Source: CAZKDV01 sp964551645 (GTDB lineage: Bacteria > Bacteroidota > Bacteroidia > Bacteroidales > DTU049). From it: a DNA stretch of 64,000 bases. The stretch spans positions 1 through 64,000 of the forward strand of contig CAZKDV010000002.1 in assembly GCA_964551645.1 (NCBI GenBank), given 5' to 3'. The translations under genes and the position numbers were made by a program. How positions within the stretch are numbered: position 1 is the first letter of the stretch; the number at the start of each line of letters is the position of its first letter. The notes below the pieces were generated by a model. It searched no databases, was not told the DNA's origin, and saw only the letters and a list, made by a program, of their open reading frames with translations. Below, piece by piece: positions 8,175 to 16,149 of the stretch.

Positions 8175-9863
8175 ATGCATAAAACAATTAAACACAGTTT
8201 TTTCATTACACTTTTCCTCATAGCCCTATCTACGCAAGCTTACTCCCAAGTGGTATGGGAACATCTTTCTTCAACAAGAATATATGACTTTTTAGACGAA
8301 ATGGCTACAGAAAATTACATTGTTATCAACTCAACCGTAAAGCCATATTCAAGAGAATTTATCGGAGAAAAATTATTAGAACTTGAAAAACAAAAAGACA
8401 ATCTCAATAAGAGACAATTAAAGCAACTAAATATATTTTTTCAAGAATATGCTTTAGAAACAAATCAAGCTATTCAGTCAAAAAACTCAATTTTTTCTAA
8501 AAATAATTATTCAAGCAAATTTAATCCTTTGGCTTTTTACTATAAAGACAGTCTTTTCCGATTACAAGTTGCACCAATTTGGGGCAGAACTTATTATGTC
8601 AAAGCCAATGATTTTGCATACCACAACAAAGGCGGTGCTTCTGTGGTTTCGTACATTTCCAATAATTTTGGAATGTATGCCAATGTAAGAGACAATTACT
8701 TGAAAAAGCATGTTTTTGGGAAACCAACTTATTTAACAAACTATGAAGGCGGAAATTATAAGTTGAATGAAGGAGGTCGTGAGGGAGGTGATTATAGCGA
8801 AATGAGAGGAGGACTTACTTGGTCGTGGAAATGGGGAAATGTCGGAATAGTAAAAGATCATATTGAGTGGGGAGATAACAATTTTGGTTCAAATATTTTC
8901 AATTATTCCGCTCCCTCTTTTGCAATGATTAAATTAAATCTACACCCTACTCAATGGTTTGATTTTAATTATTTTCATGGGTGGCTGGTAAGCATGGTAG
9001 TTGATAGCAACCGTTCTTACACTACTTCAAAAGGGGATTTTAGAGCTGTATTTAGAGATAAATATATTGCTTCAAATATGTTTACTGTCAGACCATGGAA
9101 ACAACTTAACTTTTCTGTGGGAAACTCAATCATTTACAGTGATATGGGAATTCATCCTGCATACTTAATTCCGTTCATGTTTTACAAATCAATTGACCAT
9201 ACTATCAATAAAGGAATAGACAACCAAAACTCTCAAATGTTTTTTAGCATTAGTTCGCGAAATATCCGAAAATTACACCTATATGCAACATATTTCATTG
9301 ACGAATGGTCATTTACTAGGGTAACTAATCCTGACAGAAGAAATTTTACGAGTTTCAAAGCAGGACTACAAACACATAATGTTATTTTTGAAAATACATC
9401 TTTCATTGCAGAATATACGCAAACTAATCCTTTAACATATAAACACAGAGTTCCCACGCTAACATTTTCAACAAACGACTTCAATATGGGACATTATCTG
9501 ATGGATAATGCGCGAGATATTAATGTTGCTTTTCAGTGGAAACCACTTGCTTGTTTGCAAATTAATGCGTTTGCAGGTTTAGCTCAAAAAGGGAATAATT
9601 ATCAATACATTAAGGTTCCGGGAGAAAGACTTGATGAATTTCCATATTTAAAAGATATTATCTGGCAAGAACAATCTGCTGGAATTCAAATTGAATATTA
9701 CCCGATTGCAAACTGCCGAATACATGTCGGATATACTCTATCAAACATTACTGCCAAAGATGCCGATAAATACACCTCAACATATTATTTAAACCGTTTT
9801 TCTTCTCCATTCTATCACGGCAAAAATCATATTGTAAATTTTGGACTAAACATTGGGTTTTAA
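8175..9863 (+). CDS. Wzi-like capsule-assembly outer-membrane protein
   Basis: About 562 residues with a clear signal peptide (hydrophobic stretch ending TQAYSQ). The mature start, containing YDFLDEMA and VKPYSR, is followed by many aromatic amphipathic strands, as expected for a beta-barrel related to the capsule-assembly Wzi family. The strands include WSWKWGNVGIVKDHIEWG and NLHPTQWFDFNYFHGWL. Wzi proteins anchor capsular polysaccharide at the outer membrane. The frame is open from a TTG at 8160, but the ATG at 8175 is preferred because TTG starts are rare and the signal peptide stays intact. It lies directly after the sugar transferase and is probably cotranscribed. Family assignment is by pattern and moderately sure. 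Confidence 0.6.
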   Translation: MHKTIKHSFFITLFLIALSTQAYSQVVWEHLSSTRIYDFLDEMATENYIVINSTVKPYSREFIGEKLLELEKQKDNLNKRQLKQLNIFFQEYALETNQAIQSKNSIFSKNNYSSKFNPLAFYYKDSLFRLQVAPIWGRTYYVKANDFAYHNKGGASVVSYISNNFGMYANVRDNYLKKHVFGKPTYLTNYEGGNYKLNEGGREGGDYSEMRGGLTWSWKWGNVGIVKDHIEWGDNNFGSNIFNYSAPSFAMIKLNLHPTQWFDFNYFHGWLVSMVVDSNRSYTTSKGDFRAVFRDKYIASNMFTVRPWKQLNFSVGNSIIYSDMGIHPAYLIPFMFYKSIDHTINKGIDNQNSQMFFSISSRNIRKLHLYATYFIDEWSFTRVTNPDRRNFTSFKAGLQTHNVIFENTSFIAEYTQTNPLTYKHRVPTLTFSTNDFNMGHYLMDNARDINVAFQWKPLACLQINAFAGLAQKGNNYQYIKVPGERLDEFPYLKDIIWQEQSAGIQIEYYPIANCRIHVGYTLSNITAKDADKYTSTYYLNRFSSPFYHGKNHIVNFGLNIGF

Positions 9864-9887
9864 CATTAGAACCAAGCATATATAATT

Positions 9888-9920
9888 TTTGCTTTTATTA
9901 TTCATTATTCTCTATTTTTG
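9888..9920 (+). promoter_or_regulatory. Promoter of the 1156-residue secreted protein gene
   Basis: TTTG at 9888-9891, a 21-base spacer and TATTTTTG at 9913-9920. The -7 box ends 22 bases before the GTG start at 9943. Confidence 0.6.
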
Positions 9921-9942
9921 TAAATAAGAATTAAATTGTTTT

Positions 9943-12900
9943 GTGAAGCGTCAAAGTATTTTATTTTTTCTTTTCATCTGCCTAATTTTCAAAGGACATT
10001 CACAAATATTCACACCTGCAAGAGAAAAAGTGTTTTTTAAATATAATTCAATTATAAAAATTGACACATTAAGCATCATTCCTAATTCTGTAAAAATATT
10101 TATTTTAGAAGATAACATACAAATTGCAGATTCTTTGTTTCAGCTTGACTTTGCAAAATCAATAATCCACCTAGCCGATACTCTCGTCAAAGCACAAAAG
10201 CCTTTGCAAATCAAATACAAAGTTTTCCCTTACAATCTTGATATACAATTTAAAAATCAAAAACTCCACTTGATTAGCAATGAAAGAAAAGATTCTATTT
10301 TGAACTTCATTTTTCAGAATGATAAAAAAGAAAATGAATTCCGAAGTAGCGAATTGATTAAGTCGGGAAACATCACTCGAGGAATAATGGTTGGCAACAA
10401 TCAAAATGCATCACTAACATCTTCGCTTAATCTGCAACTGCAAGGGCAATTATCTGACGAGCTAGATATCAATGCAGTTATCACCGACAACTCTATACCC
10501 ATACAACCCGAAGGCAATACTCACCAATTGCAAGAGTTTGATAAAGTATTTATTCAATTAAAAAGTAAAAACACTCAATTGATTGCAGGCGATTTTGAAA
10601 CATCAAAGCCCAAAGGATATTTTTTAAATTATTTCAAAAAAACACAAGGCGGACACTTAACTACTGCATGGAAGCAAGCAAATCCGTTTTCAAATAAAGA
10701 TACTATTAAACAATTTGTTTCAATAGCAGCAGGCATTTCAAAAGGAAAATTTGCACGAAACAACATTACCGCCGATAACGGCAATCAAGGACCTTACAAA
10801 CTTACAGGTGCTCAAAATGAATTATATATTATTGTTTTAGCCGGAACAGAAAAAGTATATATAAACGGCACACTTTTAAAAAGAGGACAAGAACACGACT
10901 ATATAATTGATTATAATACTGCCGAAATCATTTTTAACGCCACGCATTTAATTACCTCAGAAACAAGAATATATGTAGAATTTGAATATAGTGATAAAAA
11001 TTATGTTCGTTCTGTTTTTACCGGAAACTATACTGCAACAAGTAAAAAAGCTGAATTTAGAATTGCTTTTTTTTCAGAACAAGATGCAAAAAATCAATCT
11101 TTGCAGCAAACTTTAGATGAAGAACAAAAACTAAGTCTGCAACAAGCAGGCGATGATCCTTTGAAAGCAATTTTTCCGGGCTGGCAAGATACCGAATTTA
11201 ACAATAGTTATGTTCTCTATGAAATGAAGGATACTATTGGCTTTGATAGTATTTTTGTATATTCAACCGATAGCCAAAAAAAATTATTTAAAGTTCAGTT
11301 TTCATATATTGGACAAGGAAAAGGAAATTATATTCTATCGCAACACTCGGCAAATGGCAGAGTTTTCAAATGGATAGCACCAATTGACGGAATCATGCAA
11401 GGCGATTATGAACCATACACTCTGCTTATCGCTCCTCAAAAACAACAAATGATTACAATTGCTTCTGATTATAAATTTAGTCGAAATATTGTCGGAGGCT
11501 TTGAATTTGCCCTTAGCAAAAAAGATATAAACACTTTTTCGGCACTTGATAAGCATAATGATGCAGGAATAGCTTCAAAAATTTACCTACAGCACAATTC
11601 TTATTTTGATACCCTCAAAAAAGCGATAATATTAAAACAAGAAGTGAGTTACGAATTTATCGAAGCATATTTTTCTGAAATAGATAGATTCAAACCTGTA
11701 GAATTTGAGCGAAACTGGAACTTGCAACACTCAAACGCACTTTCAAACAAACACTTGTTTACATACAATATGCAATTTGAACAATCAAAAACTCCCATTG
11801 CAACACTTCAATCTGACTACTTAACTACAAACAACTTCAAAGGATTTAAAAACACTCTTAAAACTGATATTAAAGCAAAAAACATAATATTGAACACCAA
11901 TACCTCTATATTGCTTTCTGAGCATTTACACTTTAAAACAAATTTCATACAACAAAAAGGAACAATTAGCACAAAAGCATTTAAACTTGCACCGGGAATT
12001 GCATTTGAACATGAATACAATATTTTCAAAGACACTTCCAACATACTTTTAGATAATAGTTATCATTTCTACGAACTCGAAGGTTTTGTTACGCAACAAT
12101 CTGATACAAGTTTGACAAAATTTCGACTTTACGCAAAAACAAGAAACAACAATGATACAAGGAATAATACTTTAATGCACCAATCAAGTTCAAAAGAAGC
12201 TGGAGCAAAATTGCAAAAGCAAATTGCCCCAATGAATAATTTATCTTTACTATTAGCGTACAGAGAAATTAAACTTTCGCCAACAAGTCCGCCTGAACTA
12301 AAAGCAGATAAGAATTTTATTTCTCGAATAGAATATAATTTACGAATTTGGAAAAACGCAGTTTCTTCAACAATTTATTACGAAACAGGAACGGGTGTTG
12401 AGTCGAAAAAAGAATATTCATATCTTGAAGTACTTCCCGGACAAGGACAATACACATGGACAGACTATAATGGAAACAATATCAAAGAACTCGACGAATT
12501 TGAAACAGCACAATTTCAAGACGAAGCAAATTATATTCGAATACTAAAACCCGTCAATGAGTATATTAACATCAATTATCTAAATTGTAACACCTCGCTA
12601 CATATTGAACCATCGCGTGTGTGGAATGCAAATAGCAATAAAATAAAAAAACTATTATCAAAGTTTTCAAATCGTTTTAACTATTCATTATACCGAAAAA
12701 CTGCTTCGGATATGTTTCAAGCAAAATTTGACCCTATTTATGACAACACTAAAGAGACTTCATTAATACAACTACAATCAAATATAAAAAATATCTTTTT
12801 TTTCAATAGAGCACATCCTCGTTTTAGTGCATGGTACACATTTTCTGAACTTGCACACGCTTCTCTGCTTGTAAACGGAATTGAAAGCAGACAAACAAAA

Positions 12901-13413
12901 ACAAACGAATTAAAGCAAATATGGAATTTTGCTCAAAAATACAGCATTGAAAACCTATTGCGGCAAACGCATAAAACCAACAATTATGAATTATTTTCTA
13001 CAAGAAATTATAAAATTACACAATGCGAACTTGAACCAAAAATAAGTTATCAATCTTCCAACAACTCAAGAATAAGTTTATCATACAGATATAAACATAG
13101 CACAAACGCCATTGCAAAAGAGCATGCTAAAATTCAGAATATCAGTTCAGAAATGCGATATACCTATAAAAACAATCAAACTTTACAAGCACAACTCTCA
13201 TACTATTATATTTCTTACAATGCTGATGCCAACACTCCCATTGCGTTTGAGATGCTTGAAGCATACAGGCCCGGCACTAATTTCAGTTGGACTTGCATGA
13301 TACAATATGTTATTAATAGAAATATGCAGCTAAATTTTATGTATGAAGGCAGAAAACCTTATGAAATGAAAATTATTCATATAGGTAGTGTGCAAATTAA
13401 AGCTTTATTGTAA
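9943..13413 (+). CDS. Large secreted, probably outer-membrane-associated protein of unknown function
   Basis: An 1156-residue protein with an N-terminal signal peptide (FFLFICLIFKGHSQ) and a GTG start supported by the promoter just upstream. Residues ~140-230 (ITRGIMVGNNQNASL, then LNLQLQGQLSDEL and LIAGDFE) resemble the beta-rich repeats of large Bacteroidota surface proteins such as SprA. Residues ~275-365 contain a Gly-Pro-Tyr module (GPYKLTGAQNEL, EKVYINGTLLKRGQEHDY) that I have seen in other big envelope proteins of unknown function. The C-terminal ~450 residues are alternating aromatic/polar strands, which suggests a beta-barrel. There is no catalytic motif, no T9SS C-terminal domain and no TonB box that I can see. 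Function unknown. Confidence 0.65.
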   Translation: MKRQSILFFLFICLIFKGHSQIFTPAREKVFFKYNSIIKIDTLSIIPNSVKIFILEDNIQIADSLFQLDFAKSIIHLADTLVKAQKPLQIKYKVFPYNLDIQFKNQKLHLISNERKDSILNFIFQNDKKENEFRSSELIKSGNITRGIMVGNNQNASLTSSLNLQLQGQLSDELDINAVITDNSIPIQPEGNTHQLQEFDKVFIQLKSKNTQLIAGDFETSKPKGYFLNYFKKTQGGHLTTAWKQANPFSNKDTIKQFVSIAAGISKGKFARNNITADNGNQGPYKLTGAQNELYIIVLAGTEKVYINGTLLKRGQEHDYIIDYNTAEIIFNATHLITSETRIYVEFEYSDKNYVRSVFTGNYTATSKKAEFRIAFFSEQDAKNQSLQQTLDEEQKLSLQQAGDDPLKAIFPGWQDTEFNNSYVLYEMKDTIGFDSIFVYSTDSQKKLFKVQFSYIGQGKGNYILSQHSANGRVFKWIAPIDGIMQGDYEPYTLLIAPQKQQMITIASDYKFSRNIVGGFEFALSKKDINTFSALDKHNDAGIASKIYLQHNSYFDTLKKAIILKQEVSYEFIEAYFSEIDRFKPVEFERNWNLQHSNALSNKHLFTYNMQFEQSKTPIATLQSDYLTTNNFKGFKNTLKTDIKAKNIILNTNTSILLSEHLHFKTNFIQQKGTISTKAFKLAPGIAFEHEYNIFKDTSNILLDNSYHFYELEGFVTQQSDTSLTKFRLYAKTRNNNDTRNNTLMHQSSSKEAGAKLQKQIAPMNNLSLLLAYREIKLSPTSPPELKADKNFISRIEYNLRIWKNAVSSTIYYETGTGVESKKEYSYLEVLPGQGQYTWTDYNGNNIKELDEFETAQFQDEANYIRILKPVNEYININYLNCNTSLHIEPSRVWNANSNKIKKLLSKFSNRFNYSLYRKTASDMFQAKFDPIYDNTKETSLIQLQSNIKNIFFFNRAHPRFSAWYTFSELAHASLLVNGIESRQTKTNELKQIWNFAQKYSIENLLRQTHKTNNYELFSTRNYKITQCELEPKISYQSSNNSRISLSYRYKHSTNAIAKEHAKIQNISSEMRYTYKNNQTLQAQLSYYYISYNADANTPIAFEMLEAYRPGTNFSWTCMIQYVINRNMQLNFMYEGRKPYEMKIIHIGSVQIKALL

Positions 13414-13436
13414 AAAAACTAATCAATTTAAATTGT

Positions 13437-14006
13437 ATGAAAAACACATTTTCTTTCTTGTTTTCTATCGCTTTTTGCGTTGCTTCCTATGCTCAAACAT
13501 ATACATTAGGACAATTACAACAGAAATTTAAGCATAAAAATTATACTGAGAAAGTGCTTTTAGATTTTCAGAAGAGAATGGAAAATCTAGAAGAAAAGCC
13601 AATACTTCACGAATATATTCCGGGTGAAGTAATAGCTTGGTCACTAATAGACGGACCATTTCACTTTCAGAATGTGTTTCTTATAGAAAATGACACAATA
13701 AGGAAAGTTGAAGCGTTGCCAAAAGATGGTGCGTTTTTGAATAAACTGAATAGTTATGTACCTGAAAAATCTAAATTTGCCTATGATTTTGATTTGTGGA
13801 CTTTTCCATTTGTAAAAGAAAAATTAGCTGATAATTTCTATTTAATCAAAGTAAATGTAAAGTCGTTTAATTCTCATCCTGAAATGCCAAACCCAGACAT
13901 TCTATTATATAGTTTAGAATATAAAACTAAAGATTTTATAGATTTTAGGTTACTTCGACTTAAAGAAAGTCATTCAGAAAAATGGATTGAAGTAGGTGAA
14001 TATTGA
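13437..14006 (+). CDS. Small secreted protein of unknown function
   Basis: A 189-residue protein with a signal peptide (FLFSIAFCVASYAQ) and no recognised domain. The mature part is rich in charged and aromatic residues, with no lipobox and no cysteine apart from that in the signal peptide, so it is probably periplasmic or exported. It starts 23 bases after the preceding gene but is followed by a ~500-base stretch carrying an attC-like repeat. A gene directly followed by such a repeat in the same orientation is what an integron-type cassette looks like, so this gene may be an accessory acquisition. No function is proposed. Confidence 0.6.
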   Translation: MKNTFSFLFSIAFCVASYAQTYTLGQLQQKFKHKNYTEKVLLDFQKRMENLEEKPILHEYIPGEVIAWSLIDGPFHFQNVFLIENDTIRKVEALPKDGAFLNKLNSYVPEKSKFAYDFDLWTFPFVKEKLADNFYLIKVNVKSFNSHPEMPNPDILLYSLEYKTKDFIDFRLLRLKESHSEKWIEVGEY

Positions 14007-14043
14007 AAACAAAAACTTACCTTACATAAGTTAATAAACAAAC

Positions 14044-14275
14044 ACCTAACGCTAACATGCGTATTTGCTATAGGCGGGGAGAATGACTCCGTATCAACAA
14101 AAGTGCAAAATTCAGCTTTAGTTCCTCGTATCAGCGTCAGTGCTATAATCCCGCCACTACGCCAAACTGTGAACCGTTATACTTCATTGCAATAAGTTCA
14201 AATTACTCAATATTGTTGAATATCCGAATTTCTTCGTGGAATTGAACAAATTTTCATTTTTTTCTCAAATTGCTC
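14044..14275 (+). repeat. Dispersed ~220-bp repeat, copy 1 (attC-like)
   Basis: This stretch recurs, inverted, at 61770-61990. Shared blocks include gcaataagttcaaat at 14189-14203 and ggaattgaacaa at 14238-14249, with identical 49-base spacing in both copies, and gctaaca at 14051-14057. The first ~135 bases are more GC-rich than the surroundings and imperfectly palindromic (gctataggcggg pairs with cccgccactacgc). They begin with ACCTAAC, which fits the RYYYAAC left end of integron attC sites; the expected GTTRRRY right end is only approximate. Lies directly downstream of the 13437-14006 gene. Confidence 0.55.
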
Positions 14276-14325
14276 AAAGGAATAAAGTTAATGTTATCAA
14301 TTTAACCTCCAAATGCAATTTGAAA

Positions 14326-14388
14326 AATAACATTAAAAATGTCCATTAGAACATATCGTCTAAAAAATAGCATTAATTTTGTCCATTA
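14326..14388 (+). repeat. Two 23-bp direct repeats, 40-base period
   Basis: 14326-14348 and 14366-14388 share the pattern aataRcattaaWWWWgtccatta with only a few differences, exactly 40 bases apart. They lie about 90 bases before the candidate promoter of the DUF3127 gene and may be operator-like sites. The remainder of the gene-free stretch from 14279 to 14503 is AT-rich, and I see nothing else in it except the -7 element. Confidence 0.4.
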
Positions 14389-14477
14389 TACATAAAAGTT
14401 TTTAAAAATTATTTTTTTAAACAAAAAACATACATTCATAGAACTTAAAAACTTTCTAAAAATAGACATATAATTTG

Positions 14478-14485
14478 TAATTTTG
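14478..14485 (+). promoter_or_regulatory. Candidate -7 element of the DUF3127 gene
   Basis: TAATTTTG, an exact TAnnTTTG match, ends 18 bases before the ATG at 14504. It shows that the in-frame TTG at 14483, which overlaps the box, is not the start. Confidence 0.45.
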
Positions 14486-14503
14486 AAAAAAATAAAATTG
14501 AAT

Positions 14504-14854
14504 ATGGAAATAACAGGAAAATTGATTAAAATTTTGCCACTTCAAAGCGGTCAAGGCAGAAACGGAGAGTGGAGAAAACAAGAATTTGTTATACAAACCG
14601 ACGGTCCTTATCCGAAAAGTATTTGTTTTACTATGTGGGGAAATATTATTGACAGCGTTTCACTTGTAGATAATTCTATTCTCAAAGTGTCTTTTGATGT
14701 TGAAAGTAGAGAATTTAATGAAAGATGGTACACTGATCTTAAAGCATGGAGAGTTGAAGTAGTCAATAGACCTGCTGACGCTCCAAATGATGACTTTATA
14801 GATGCTCAGCCCGAAGCCTATCCCGATGATAGCTCTGATGATCTACCTTTTTAA
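14504..14854 (+). CDS. DUF3127 protein with an SSB-like C-terminal tip
   Basis: A 116-residue cytoplasmic protein. Residues ~1-85 match the DUF3127 pattern (MEITGKLIKILPLQSGQG, GEWRKQEFVIQT, then alternating strands to LKAWRVEVV), a small beta-barrel typical of Bacteroidota. The last ~30 residues are acidic and disordered and end in DDLPF. This closely copies the DDIPF tip by which single-stranded-DNA-binding protein recruits repair and replication enzymes. Together these suggest a nucleic-acid-linked OB-type protein, but that is inference. A PcrA/UvrD helicase is two genes downstream on the same strand. The ATG at 14504 is chosen over an upstream TTG because it follows the promoter element. 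Confidence 0.8.
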   Translation: MEITGKLIKILPLQSGQGRNGEWRKQEFVIQTDGPYPKSICFTMWGNIIDSVSLVDNSILKVSFDVESREFNERWYTDLKAWRVEVVNRPADAPNDDFIDAQPEAYPDDSSDDLPF

Positions 14855-14884
14855 TTACAGCATTTTATTTAAAATAATAATCGT

Positions 14885-16135
14885 ATGGATATTTTTGAAA
14901 AACTAAATCAGGAAAACACTCCTCTTGGAAAATATTACAAAGTTGCACACGGATATTTTATGTTTCCTAAACTTGAAGGCGACATTGCTAACAGAATGAT
15001 GTTCAGAGGAAAAGAATGTATCGTTTGGAGTTTAAACAACTATATTGGACTTGCCAATCACCCCGAAGTGAGAAAAGCAGATGCAGATGCTTCAAAAGAT
15101 TGGGGACTTGCATATCCTATGGGAGCAAGAATGATGTCGGGACAAACTGTTTATCACGAACAATTAGAAAAAGAATTAGCTGCTTTTGTCAACAAAGAAA
15201 GTGCTTATTTGCTTAATTACGGCTATCAGGGTATGGTATCAATTATTGAAACCCTTGTTGACAGAAGAGATGTAATAGTGTATGATTCGGAATCTCACGC
15301 ATGTATAATTGATGGCATGAGGCTACATTTTGGCAAAAGATTAGTATTTCCGCATAATAATATGGAAAAACTTGAAAAAGAATTGCAAAGAGCAACAAAA
15401 ATTACAGAAGAAACAGGTGGTGGCATTTTGGTAATAACCGAAGGTGTATTTGGAATGTCAGGCGATTTGGGAAAACTTGATGAAATAGTTGAATTAAAGA
15501 AAAAATATAATTTTAGACTATTAGTTGATGATGCTCATGGCTTTGGAACAATGGGCAAGACCGGCGCAGGCACTGGTGAGCATTTTGGAGTTCAAGACAA
15601 AATTGATTTATATTTTGCAACATTTGCAAAAGCTATGGCCGGAATTGGAGCATTTATTGCAAGCAAAGAGCCTATTATCAAATACTTACAATATAACCTA
15701 AGATCTCAGGTTTTTGCAAAATCACTACCCATGCCAATGACCGTTGGCTCTTTAAAACGACTTGAATTGTTACGCAATGAACCACAGCTAAGAGAAAAAT
15801 TGTGGGATATTGTCAACAAACTTCAAACTAGATTGAAAGCAGCAGGTTTTGATTTAGGTAACACACAATCACCCGTTACTCCGGTGTTTTTACATGGAGA
15901 TGTTCCTGAAGCAACAAATATTATATATGATTTAAGAGAAAATCATAATATCTTTTGCTCTGTAGTAGTTTATCCGGTTGTTCCAAAAGGCGTTATTTTA
16001 TTGCGTTTAATACCAACCGCAGTGCATACAAATGAAGATGTTAACAAAACTATTGCGTCTTTTAAAACTGTTAAAGAAAAATTGACAGCAGGCAAATATA
16101 AAGCTGATTCTGTTATAGATATGTACCAACAATAG
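14885..16135 (+). CDS. PLP-dependent alpha-oxoamine synthase family enzyme
   Basis: A 416-residue fold-type I PLP enzyme of the family that includes 8-amino-7-oxononanoate synthase, glycine C-acetyltransferase and serine palmitoyltransferase. These condense an amino acid with an acyl thioester. Visible features: NNYIGLANHPEV and MGARMMSG near the N terminus, YDSESHACIIDG (His stacking on PLP), LLVDDAHGFGTMG (Asp and His contacting PLP) and TFAKAMAGIGAF with the Schiff-base Lys. Its sequence differs from classical Bacteroides serine palmitoyltransferase, so a sphingolipid role is possible but unproven. It follows the DUF3127 gene by 30 bases and precedes the helicase gene by 14, so cotranscription is likely. 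Confidence 0.8.
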   Translation: MDIFEKLNQENTPLGKYYKVAHGYFMFPKLEGDIANRMMFRGKECIVWSLNNYIGLANHPEVRKADADASKDWGLAYPMGARMMSGQTVYHEQLEKELAAFVNKESAYLLNYGYQGMVSIIETLVDRRDVIVYDSESHACIIDGMRLHFGKRLVFPHNNMEKLEKELQRATKITEETGGGILVITEGVFGMSGDLGKLDEIVELKKKYNFRLLVDDAHGFGTMGKTGAGTGEHFGVQDKIDLYFATFAKAMAGIGAFIASKEPIIKYLQYNLRSQVFAKSLPMPMTVGSLKRLELLRNEPQLREKLWDIVNKLQTRLKAAGFDLGNTQSPVTPVFLHGDVPEATNIIYDLRENHNIFCSVVVYPVVPKGVILLRLIPTAVHTNEDVNKTIASFKTVKEKLTAGKYKADSVIDMYQQ

Positions 16136-16149
16136 ACTTTTAATTTTTA

